Source: Deltaproteobacteria bacterium
Lineage (GTDB): Bacteria; Desulfobacterota; JADFXK01
Assembly: GCA_015233295.1 (NCBI GenBank)
Contig: JADFYC010000246.1
Location: 1-5,723, forward strand
Reading direction: 5' to 3'
Length of the DNA: 5,723 nucleotides
The translations under genes and the position numbers were made by a program. The notes beneath the pieces are model-generated. The model searched no databases. It saw nothing but the letters and a program-made list of their open reading frames with translations, and was not told the origin of the DNA. Each line of letters opens with the position of its first letter. Position 1 is the stretch's first letter. This document shows, in pieces, positions 1-5,540 of the stretch.

Positions 1-42
1 AGGACGCACGCAGCAGGTACTATCCTGAATGTACGGCACTTC

Positions 43-112
43 TGTCATTTCGAGCGAAGCGAGAAATCTTAACGTCCTTATGTCACTCCGGACAAGAGTG
101 AGGTGACCTTAA
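43..112. repeat. two diverged tandem copies of a TGTCA...CTTAA palindromic repeat
   Basis: Unit A (43-72) and unit B (81-112) both begin TGTCA, share a CG-rich core of the type TCGAGCGAAGCGAG / CCGGACAAGAGTGAG, and end in CTTAA. An 8-base spacer separates them. Unit A contains TTCG-AG-CGAA and a wider ATTTC...GAAAT symmetry. Unit B contains a perfect six-base stem TCACTC/GAGTGA (83-88 and 96-101). From memory, unit A resembles a widespread kind of dispersed intergenic repeat of the form GTCATTyCGAGCGrAGCGAG. That it is dispersed in this genome is inference, since only this locus is visible. Confidence 0.55.
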
Positions 113-113
113 A

Positions 114-125
114 TCAATGACATTG
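114..125. repeat. copy 1 of palindromic word TCAATGACATTG
   Basis: The 12-base word TCAATGACATTG is found again exactly at 303-314. With the following A it forms a perfect palindrome TCAATG-A-CATTGA here. It could be a protein-binding site, a remnant repeat end, or coincidence in AT-rich DNA. Nothing else in the sequence assigns a role. Confidence 0.4.
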
Positions 126-302
126 AGATGAAAGATACAGTGGTGCTACTATTCTGTCGGTCTAATATCGGTGAGATACTAGAAAAACTTCTTACCTTGT
201 TCCTCAAGACTACTGAACCGATAAGGCCCGGCAGAAAAAATCCAAGAAAAATGGTCATAAAAAGAAAGACGCACCACTTCGCATATAAACCAATTCGTTA
301 AG

Positions 303-314
303 TCAATGACATTG
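303..314. repeat. copy 2 of palindromic word TCAATGACATTG
   Basis: This is an exact second copy of the word at 114-125, lying about 40 bases upstream of the -35 candidate for the gene at 424. The CAATG-A-CATTG core is symmetric, but the outer bases differ from copy 1. The position would suit an activator or repressor site, though this is only inference. Confidence 0.4.
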
Positions 315-349
315 TCTCTGCACCTGGAAATTTAACGATGAGTCTGCAG

Positions 350-377
350 TTGACTGGAGAACCGGGAGTGTGATAAC
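350..377 (+). promoter_or_regulatory. sigma70-type promoter candidate for the gene at 424
   Basis: TTGACT (350-355, five of six consensus bases) is followed after 16 bases by GATAAC (372-377, four of six). The -10 is preceded by an extended TG-N element (369-370). Transcription would start near 384, leaving a leader of about 40 bases before the ATG at 424. A TGTGA half-site (369-373) overlaps the -10 but no matching TCACA half is present, so a CRP-type site is not supported. Confidence 0.45.
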
Positions 378-378
378 A

Positions 379-408
379 TGGCAATGTATAAGATAATTGT
401 CAATGCCA
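379..408. promoter_or_regulatory. inverted repeat in the leader of the gene at 424
   Basis: TGGCAATG (379-386) and CAATGCCA (401-408) are complementary at seven of eight positions, with a 14-base AT-rich centre. The repeat sits at or just after the predicted transcription start and immediately before the ribosome binding site (GAGGA, 413-417). It could be an operator or a leader hairpin that affects translation. The sequence does not decide between these. Confidence 0.3.
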
Positions 409-423
409 GAAAGAGGATGAGCC

Positions 424-1068
424 ATGGACACACCCAGTTCCCGAGAATCGCAAGACACTCTAAATAAATCCGGTGATCGGAAAAACCTGATCGACATCGT
501 CCAAAAAATTCCCTTTTTCAGCGCCTTTGACCGGACTATCTTGACCGAGATCCTGCGGTTAAGTAAGACCAGAAAATATCAAGCCGGTGATATTATAATC
601 CTCGAAGAAACATATGATTCCCGGTTGCATATCATGATCAATGGGACAGTGGCGGTCACCAAACAAAACGAAATAATTACTTTACTTGATGAACCGGGTG
701 ACGTCTTCGGCGAATTGGCGATCATCGACGGCGACATCCGCTCGGCCTCGGTCAAAGCCGTCCGGGATGCCGTTTGCCTGGAGGTGGACGCCTCCTTTAT
801 CGACCGGCTAACTCCTGAAAAAAAAGCCAACTTTCATCGACTTTTCTACTCTTTCATCATCGGGACTATGGCCCGACGGCTGAGAACCACCACCAAGAAT
901 GTCTCGGACATCAAGTTGGACAATAGTAAGCTGCGGCAGGAACGGAACCAATTGGAAAATGAAAACCGACAATTAAAAAAAGAAAACGCCAGGCTGAAAG
1001 ATGAGGCGGCTCTACTCCGAAAAGAAAATATATCAAGAGCTATGGTGACTAATAAAGACCATCGGTAG
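424..1068 (+). CDS. cyclic nucleotide-binding domain protein with C-terminal leucine zipper
   Basis: This soluble protein of 214 residues has a cNMP-binding (CAP-type beta-barrel) domain at about residues 22-130. The phosphate-binding cassette spans 92-112 (GDVFGELAIIDGDIRSASV...) and keeps the Glu (E97) and Arg-Ser (R106, S107) that contact the cyclic nucleotide in CAP and PKA, so ligand binding is plausible. After a basic helix (about 140-160), residues 160-202 form a coiled coil with I163, L170, L177, L184, L191 and L198 exactly seven apart and Asn at several 'a' positions (167, 181, 188), a leucine zipper typical of parallel dimers. There is no helix-turn-helix, so this is not a CRP/FNR transcription factor. 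It more likely senses a nucleotide and passes the signal through dimerisation or partner binding. The start is supported by GAGGA six bases upstream. The specific role is unknown. Confidence 0.85.
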   Translation: MDTPSSRESQDTLNKSGDRKNLIDIVQKIPFFSAFDRTILTEILRLSKTRKYQAGDIIILEETYDSRLHIMINGTVAVTKQNEIITLLDEPGDVFGELAIIDGDIRSASVKAVRDAVCLEVDASFIDRLTPEKKANFHRLFYSFIIGTMARRLRTTTKNVSDIKLDNSKLRQERNQLENENRQLKKENARLKDEAALLRKENISRAMVTNKDHR

Positions 1069-1295
1069 GTCTGATTCATTCCTCCGACCGAATCAAGAAA
1101 TTGAAGGTAGCATACAGCAATCGAAATGAAAACGACAGGTTCGAGCCTTTCTGTCACGTGCTCTTATACCATATCCGGCATCACTTTTGAGCCGTCTCAG
1201 TTGCCCCCCCGTGGCTTACATAATTCAGGACCCATCCGTTTTTGACCGTCCCATATTTTTTGCAGGAGAATTCTTGAGGTCGAGAAATATTTTGC

Positions 1296-1322
1296 TTGAC
1301 AAAAACTATCCCTTTTTATAGT
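1296..1322 (+). promoter_or_regulatory. sigma70-type promoter for the three-gene unit at 1495-3341
   Basis: A perfect -35 TTGACA (1296-1301) is followed by TATAGT (1317-1322, five of six consensus bases). The spacer is 15 bases, somewhat short. Transcription would begin near 1329, inside the adjoining inverted repeat. The surrounding DNA is AT-rich. It is the best promoter in the region between the genes at 424 and 1495. Confidence 0.55.
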
Positions 1323-1339
1323 AATTGGTAAGACCAATT
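1323..1339. promoter_or_regulatory. PdhR/LldR-type (FadR-subfamily GntR) operator
   Basis: AATTGGT-AAG-ACCAATT is a perfect seven-base inverted repeat with a three-base centre. It fits the FadR-subfamily pattern TNGTNNNACNA. From memory it matches the operator described for E. coli PdhR at the pdh promoter and closely resembles LldR operators. It begins directly after the -10 hexamer and covers the predicted start site, so a bound protein would be expected to repress. PdhR senses pyruvate and LldR senses lactate. Which regulator acts here cannot be told, because no GntR-family gene lies in the window. Confidence 0.7.
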
Positions 1340-1494
1340 CTTGAACTGAGCACTCTCCGTTGACTCAATGCCTGCGATTACGCCACCCATAGGGCGAATG
1401 CTTTTGGTCAGACCTTTACAACAAGACGCTGGCCGAGTATAACAATTTCTCTTTCTACGAAAAAAAAACTTACCCCATTATCAGGCGTCAACAT

Positions 1495-2112
1495 ATGAGC
1501 GAAATACTTGATCAGAGCGATATCGATTCCCTGTTCGGGACAAGTGCGGCTGTAACCCCCAGTCCACCTCCGCCGCCACCGCCTGGTAAGGTCCCCAAAG
1601 AAGGAAGTATCGCCCTGGACCAGGGTGACATTGATAGTTTATTTAGCCAGGCTAAGGCGCCGGAACCGGCCAGAGTTGAGCCACAACCACCTGTCGTACC
1701 TGGTCCGACACCTGTTCCTGCCGCCAAGCCGGAACCGGCCAGAGTTGAGCCACAACCACCTGTCGTACCTGGTCCGGCACCTGTTCCTGCCGCCAAGCCG
1801 GAACCGGTGTCAACAACCATACCGGCGCCTGTTCCCGTAGCCATCAAAGCGCCACCTGTTAAGCCTGGGCCGGCGCCCGAATCTCCGGCTAAAGAAGGAG
1901 ATGCTCCAGAGGAACCGGCGGCTTTAACGAGCCATCAGAGCCAGGTTAAGAATTATCTGCGCGTGATTGCTGCGGCCGAAGCCATCAGACTTCTGACTAA
2001 CCTGCAACATGGCCCGGAGTTGTTAAAAATTATCGAAATGATACTCGATATGGACAAGAGTGGCCAACAGGCCATTAAAGAATTCATTATCAACCTCCAA
2101 TTTGAAGCCTGA
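1495..2112 (+). CDS. proline-rich protein with two FliM-like N-terminal motifs
   Basis: This 205-residue protein is of unknown function. Residues 5-14 (LDQSDIDSLF) and 41-50 (LDQGDIDSLF) both resemble the N-terminal peptide of the flagellar switch protein FliM (LSQxEIDALL), which in FliM binds phosphorylated CheY. Between and after them lie a polyproline run (24-30) and a long Pro/Ala/Val-rich, presumably disordered region (about 52-140) containing two near-identical 23-residue repeats. Residues about 146-203 look helical and could form a small folded or oligomerising domain. There is no FliM middle domain, no SpoA domain and no signal peptide, so it is not FliM itself. It may be a tethered scaffold for CheY-like receiver domains, which is inference. 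The start ATG has a modest CAGG nine bases upstream. A DUF3786 gene follows after 40 bases, probably in the same operon. Confidence 0.75.
   Translation: MSEILDQSDIDSLFGTSAAVTPSPPPPPPPGKVPKEGSIALDQGDIDSLFSQAKAPEPARVEPQPPVVPGPTPVPAAKPEPARVEPQPPVVPGPAPVPAAKPEPVSTTIPAPVPVAIKAPPVKPGPAPESPAKEGDAPEEPAALTSHQSQVKNYLRVIAAAEAIRLLTNLQHGPELLKIIEMILDMDKSGQQAIKEFIINLQFEA
1660..1797 (+). repeat. 69-base tandem repeat inside the proline-rich gene
   Basis: Two complete in-frame copies (1660-1728 and 1729-1797) differ at a single base, A at 1708 versus G at 1777, which changes Thr to Ala. A third copy begins at 1798 (CCGGAACCGG) and then diverges. Each unit encodes 23 residues running from PEPARVEPQ to VPAAK. 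The near identity points to a recent duplication, and copy number may vary between strains. Confidence 0.95.
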
Positions 2113-2152
2113 TTTCAGGTAACACAGGTAAGTCGTAAGGAAATTACCCACG

Positions 2153-2809
2153 GTGAATAACCAGAAACCACGACAAAAAGAGTCGTATTACGACAAGTTG
2201 CGGCCGGAGCATTTTAAGGAATTATCCGCCCGCCCGCCTGAGGACGTAGCTCTGCGGAGCCTGGCCGCTTACCATCCGGAAACCGGCTTCTCCCTTTCTC
2301 TGGCTGGCCGCGATTACCTGGTCAATCCCTGGGACGGCCAGGTGGTCGCACTTCCTGAAAACCAACCGGTCCCTTTCTTGGTAGGACTGGTGGCGGTCAT
2401 GTATCTGCTCCATGCTGATTATAAAAAAGTTACCGGTCGGTTAGTCACGGCTCAGGAGCTAAAGGGTGGGACTCAGTTTTTTGTCGGCCCCCACGCCCTC
2501 TCGACCCAAGGGTTGGTCAGGAAATACGGACACCGGTCAGAGGAGTTTCGGCAAGCCGGATTGGATTTAGGGGGCAAGCCGGTACCCTATGGTGACGCAG
2601 CGGTGGAGATCCCGGCCCTGCCCAAGGTGCCGCTGACTTATATTTTATATACGGCGGATGAAGAATTTGAGGCCCGGATGGTTATCGGATTTGACGCCTC
2701 GGTGGAAGATCATCTGCCGCTGGACGTTATCTGGGGGCTGGTTGAGCTGGTCTCCGGTTATCTGGAACATGGAAACGAGTATCAATGGAATCTTGGAATA
2801 AAGAAATGA
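2153..2809 (+). CDS. DUF3786 domain-containing protein
   Basis: This protein of 218 residues is recognised by its overall pattern as DUF3786. The features used are an N-terminal YDKLRPEHF stretch, an LAGRDYLVNPWDGQV segment (50-64), a hydrophobic helix with YLLHADY (84-90), the GGTQFFVGPH block (105-114), and a C-terminal acidic-hydrophobic part ending in DVIWGLVELVSGYLEHG (191-207). The family is common in anaerobes such as sulfate reducers, and I know no established biochemical function. No signal peptide or membrane segment is visible, so it is probably cytoplasmic. Translation starts at GTG with AAGGA 11 bases upstream, and there is no alternative ATG near the N-terminus. The gene lies 40 bases after the FliM-motif gene and 85 bases before the membrane protein, all on the same strand. 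Confidence 0.85.
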   Translation: MNNQKPRQKESYYDKLRPEHFKELSARPPEDVALRSLAAYHPETGFSLSLAGRDYLVNPWDGQVVALPENQPVPFLVGLVAVMYLLHADYKKVTGRLVTAQELKGGTQFFVGPHALSTQGLVRKYGHRSEEFRQAGLDLGGKPVPYGDAAVEIPALPKVPLTYILYTADEEFEARMVIGFDASVEDHLPLDVIWGLVELVSGYLEHGNEYQWNLGIKK

Positions 2810-2810
2810 C

Positions 2811-2830
2811 CCGCCGGGATTGACCGACGG
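2811..2830 (+). other. intercistronic hairpin after the DUF3786 gene
   Basis: CCGCCGG (2811-2817) and CCGACGG (2824-2830) can pair with one mismatch around a six-base loop, starting one base after the stop codon. No T-run follows, so it is not a typical intrinsic terminator. It may stabilise or partly attenuate the transcript between the two genes. Confidence 0.3.
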
Positions 2831-2894
2831 TGGGAGGTTTGGGAAAACGGGGCGAAGGTGAACGGAACGTTGAATCTGGGTAGGATCTCAGGGG

Positions 2895-3341
2895 ATGACT
2901 ATGCGACACATCGTCGCCGAAAGGATGTCTCTGATCAGGGACAAAAGAAAGTCTTATAGAATCGCCAAGAAGCGTGTCAGGCCGTTGAATCGGGAGGAAA
3001 AAGATGCTTACTGGCGCCGTCTTTTTATGGTCGGGGCCTTTCTGATCATGGTCGCATCCATGACATTCTTCGGTACCCGGAGCTACCATGGCCTGATCGA
3101 CCGAGGCTATCGGGATGGGTATGAATTGGCCTATCGGTCTCAAAACTCTCCTGTTGGGTCCCGATACGCCGCTGACGGCCTGACCGATGCCCTGTTCCAG
3201 GAAGTCACGAGGGAGATGCCCTACGTTTACAAGAGGGGGTTCCGCCGGGGATTTAATGAGGGCTTGCGGGTTGGCGTCCTTGGCCGACCAGCCGGCGCCA
3301 GGGAAGATGTTTCATCCCCGGTGGTCTCCTCGCTCAACTGA
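2895..3341 (+). CDS. small single-pass inner-membrane protein with glycine-periodic segments
   Basis: I do not recognise a family for this 148-residue protein. Residues 1-42 are strongly basic (RDKRKSYRIAKKRVRP) and one membrane segment follows at about 43-61 (FMVGAFLIMVASMTFFGT), so by the positive-inside rule the N-terminus is cytoplasmic and the rest periplasmic. The C-terminal part has GYRDGYELAY (71-80) and GFRRGFNEGLRVG (115-127), in which glycines recur every fourth residue (115, 119, 123, 127), a GX3 pattern that suggests tight helix packing. The upstream frame is closed by a TGA at 2871-2873. The true start may be ATG 2895 (TAGGAT eight bases upstream) or ATG 2901 (GGGG six bases upstream). 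It is the last gene of the rightward unit and converges on the lactate operon with 39 bases between stops. Confidence 0.65.
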   Translation: MTMRHIVAERMSLIRDKRKSYRIAKKRVRPLNREEKDAYWRRLFMVGAFLIMVASMTFFGTRSYHGLIDRGYRDGYELAYRSQNSPVGSRYAADGLTDALFQEVTREMPYVYKRGFRRGFNEGLRVGVLGRPAGAREDVSSPVVSSLN

Positions 3342-3380
3342 CGATACTGTCAAAATGATGTTTTTTATTCCGGACTGAGG

Positions 3381-5540
3381 TCAATCCTGCTTAGCCAGGA
3401 CATCGGCCAGGGCCTCGGCGATATGCTGGACCTTGATCCCGTCGCCTCTCCGTTCCAGACCGCCGCGCAGTTGCAAAATACAGCCGGGACAGTCCGTGAC
3501 CAGGAGTTCGGCCCCGCTTTGAACCACATGGTCCAGCTTTTTTTTCAATATTTCTGCTGAAAGTTCCGGGAACTTCGTAGAATAGGTTCCGCCAAACCCG
3601 CAACAGACATCTTCCTCTTCGGATCGACGGTAATCCAGACCGGCCTTGCCGATCAACTCCCTGGGCGCGGCAACCACACCCAGACCACGGCAAAGGTGGC
3701 ATGGTGAATGATAGGCCGTCTTTTTCCCGTCACCAATAAAATCAGCTTGCTCCAGCTTGAGGACGTCCTGGACGAAGGAACTGAAGTCAATCACCTTGGC
3801 TGAGAATTCCGCCACCCTGGCGGCCAGTTGGGGATCATGGCCCAGGAACGTGGGATAAGCCTTCTTGAGGTGCGAGGCACAGGAGGCGCACGTGGTCAGG
3901 ATATAGTCGAACTTAGCCGGATCAATGGCCATGACGTTTTGCCGGGCCACGTCGCGGGCTACCGCCGCCTCACCCATCATCAAGGCCGGCAGGCCGCAGC
4001 AGGACTGTTCCAGGGGGAAGTCAAGGGCCACGTCGCGGCCGGCCATGACCCGAACTGCCGCGTTCAGTTGCTCTGGAAAAACGAAGTCATGGAGACAACC
4101 GGAGAATAGGGCGACGCGCCATTTGGGATTGAGCACGCGAGGACGGATTTCCTCCCAGGTATCCCGAAAAGGTTTGTCCGCCAAAGCCGGCAAAGCCCGA
4201 AAGCTTTGATCTTTAGCCAACATGTGGGGCAGGTGGCGCAAATATGGGCCCCCACCGGTAAGTGGCTTCTGAAGCAGCTTGGCTGACCGGAGTAGGACAT
4301 GAAATAGTCTCCGGCTCTTGAGCGCCTGGGCCAACAGGGTGTTAGACAAAGACGAACCGGTTTCATCCTGGATCCGGGCATGAACGGCCTTGATCAACTC
4401 AGGCAGGTCAATCCCGGCGGTACAAACGGATTTGCAGGCGCCGCAACTAATGCAATTCTGGACCAGGTTCTTGGCCTTGTCCCGGCCATGGAAAAAGTAC
4501 GTCAGAATCAAGCCGATGGCGCCGATATAGATATGCCCGTATTGATGCCCCCCGACCATCCGGTAGATCGGACAAACATTGGCGCAGGCGCCGCAACGAA
4601 CACACCGCAGCACCTGGGCGAACTTCGGGTCATTGGCCAGGGCGCGGCGGCCGTTATCCAGGAACACGACGTGCATTTCTTTCTTACCCGTGGGGGACGC
4701 CGCACACTCATTGGCTCCGGTGATCCAGGTGACATAGGAGGTGATGGCCTGTCCGGTGGCATTACGGGGCAGGGCCTTGATAATGCGCAGGGCATCGGAC
4801 AGCGTCGGAGTAAGTTTGTCCAGCCCGACCAGGGCCACGTGCACCCGGGGTAGGGTAGTGACCAGGCGCCCATTCCCTTCGTTGGTGACGAGAGCGATGG
4901 CCCCGGTCCGGGCGATGGCGAAATTAGCCCCGGAGATACCCATATCGGCCGCGGCGAATTTCGGCCGGAGTTCCCGCCTGGCCACCTTGACCAGTCTTTC
5001 TATGTCCACGTCTTGTTTTTGTCTGGTCACCTCGGTGAACAGGTCGGCCACCTGGTAGCGGGACAGGTGAATGGCCGGCAAAACCATATGAGTCGGACCT
5101 TCATGACGAAGTTGGATTATAAATTCGCCGAGATCTGTTTCGGTGACTTCATAGCCCCCGGCCTCCAGATGCCGGTTGAGTTGCGTCTCCTCGGAAGTCA
5201 TGGATTTTGATTTGATGATCTGCTTCACTCCGGCTGCGGCGGCAATGTCGGTGATGATCTGGTTGGCCTCATCAGCGGTCTTGGCCAGATGTACCTTAGT
5301 CCCGGCCGCCTCCGCATTTCGCTTGAATTCGTCATACAGTTCGTCTAATCGTGAGATGGAATCGTCCTTGGCCTGGGCGATTTCTCGGATCAGCCCGTCC
5401 ACATCCATCCCGTCAAAGGCTTTGGCCCGGCCGGCCCGATAAGCCACGGCAAAGGAATCCATGGCCTGGCGTAAAAAATCGTTATCCAGGGCTCGCCGCA
5501 ATTCTTCCCGGTACTCCTTAACATCGCGCGCCGTCTGCAT
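3381..5540 (-). CDS. lldH: fused LutB-LutA iron-sulfur subunit of L-lactate dehydrogenase (LldH type)
   Basis: This 719-residue protein is a LutB-LutA fusion of the length I know for Desulfovibrio LldH. With the LutC/LldG partner it is expected to oxidise L-lactate to pyruvate in the cytoplasm and pass electrons to the respiratory chain. Residues about 65-300 form the LUD (DUF162) domain, with GPTHMVLPAIHLSR (148-161), GANFAIARTGAIALVTNEGN (204-223) and EMHVVFLDNGR (288-298). Two 4Fe-4S clusters follow: C313, C316, C319, C323 and C363, C366, C369, C373. The LutA part has two complete CCG motifs: C482-x31-CC(514/515)-x35-C551-x2-C554, and C614-x31-CC(646/647)-x36-C684-x2-C687. All expected cysteines are present. 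The start is ATG 5540 with GGGAGG seven bases upstream, inside the end of lutC, with a TAATG overlap suggesting translational coupling. The lactate stereospecificity cannot be read from the sequence. Confidence 0.93.
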   Translation of the reverse strand: MQTARDVKEYREELRRALDNDFLRQAMDSFAVAYRAGRAKAFDGMDVDGLIREIAQAKDDSISRLDELYDEFKRNAEAAGTKVHLAKTADEANQIITDIAAAAGVKQIIKSKSMTSEETQLNRHLEAGGYEVTETDLGEFIIQLRHEGPTHMVLPAIHLSRYQVADLFTEVTRQKQDVDIERLVKVARRELRPKFAAADMGISGANFAIARTGAIALVTNEGNGRLVTTLPRVHVALVGLDKLTPTLSDALRIIKALPRNATGQAITSYVTWITGANECAASPTGKKEMHVVFLDNGRRALANDPKFAQVLRCVRCGACANVCPIYRMVGGHQYGHIYIGAIGLILTYFFHGRDKAKNLVQNCISCGACKSVCTAGIDLPELIKAVHARIQDETGSSLSNTLLAQALKSRRLFHVLLRSAKLLQKPLTGGGPYLRHLPHMLAKDQSFRALPALADKPFRDTWEEIRPRVLNPKWRVALFSGCLHDFVFPEQLNAAVRVMAGRDVALDFPLEQSCCGLPALMMGEAAVARDVARQNVMAIDPAKFDYILTTCASCASHLKKAYPTFLGHDPQLAARVAEFSAKVIDFSSFVQDVLKLEQADFIGDGKKTAYHSPCHLCRGLGVVAAPRELIGKAGLDYRRSEEEDVCCGFGGTYSTKFPELSAEILKKKLDHVVQSGAELLVTDCPGCILQLRGGLERRGDGIKVQHIAEALADVLAKQD

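Larger units (their letters stand above)
1..423. other. gene-free region upstream of the cyclic-nucleotide-binding gene
   Basis: No convincing gene is present on either strand. Frames open at the left edge close at stop codons by about position 101 and look like read-through of a short repeat rather than a protein tail. The stretch holds two diverged repeat units (43-112), two copies of a 12-base palindromic word (114-125 and 303-314), a long-loop inverted repeat TATCGGT/ACCGATA (166-172 and 217-223), and near its right end a promoter candidate and an inverted repeat ahead of the gene at 424. It looks more AT-rich than the coding regions, as expected for intergenic DNA. Confidence 0.7.
1069..1494. 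other. 426-base intergenic region with promoter and operator
   Basis: No convincing gene is present. The left half shows only a weak inverted repeat TGATTC/GAATCA (1072-1077 and 1090-1095) after the stop of the preceding gene, without a T-run, and a homopolymeric C tract near 1204-1210. The right half carries the promoter (1296-1322) and the 17-base operator (1323-1339). These are followed by an unusually long leader of about 165 bases before the ATG at 1495. A reading frame of 34 codons (1393-1494) is open and in phase with that ATG but has no ATG, GTG or TTG start. Confidence 0.6.

Noticed and set aside
3..101. 3' end of a gene entering from the left
   Set aside because: The open frame runs straight through the palindromic repeat units and gives a low-complexity product, so it is more likely chance read-through than a coding tail.
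369..373. CRP-like TGTGA site that would link the cyclic-nucleotide-binding gene to cAMP control
   Set aside because: Only one half-site is present; the matching TCACA half at the right spacing is missing.
303..497. minus-strand open frame of 64 codons
   Set aside because: It overlaps the promoter, leader and start of the well-supported gene at 424, and its product shows no recognisable features.
1072..1095. TGATTC/GAATCA inverted repeat after the cyclic-nucleotide-binding gene as a terminator
   Set aside because: The stem is six bases of mixed composition with a 12-base loop and no following T-run.
1368..1442. possible small upstream ORF of 24 codons in the leader after the operator
   Set aside because: It has no ribosome binding site and no recognisable peptide. 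It also ends in a different phase from the gene at 1495.
1512..1847. long Gly/Thr-rich minus-strand frame and a plus-strand second frame within the proline-rich gene
   Set aside because: Both are shadow frames created by the GC-rich proline codons and the 69-base repeat.
3339..3366. possible bidirectional terminator between the convergent genes
   Set aside because: TGAC/GTCA gives only a four-base stem, and the T6 run (3361-3366) is separated from it by eight bases. No adequate hairpin is seen on the minus strand.
4380..4853. plus-strand frame of 157 codons opposite lldH
   Set aside because: It lies fully antisense to the cysteine-motif region of a confidently identified gene, and its Gly/Ala/Asp-rich product is what a reversed high-GC coding strand gives.
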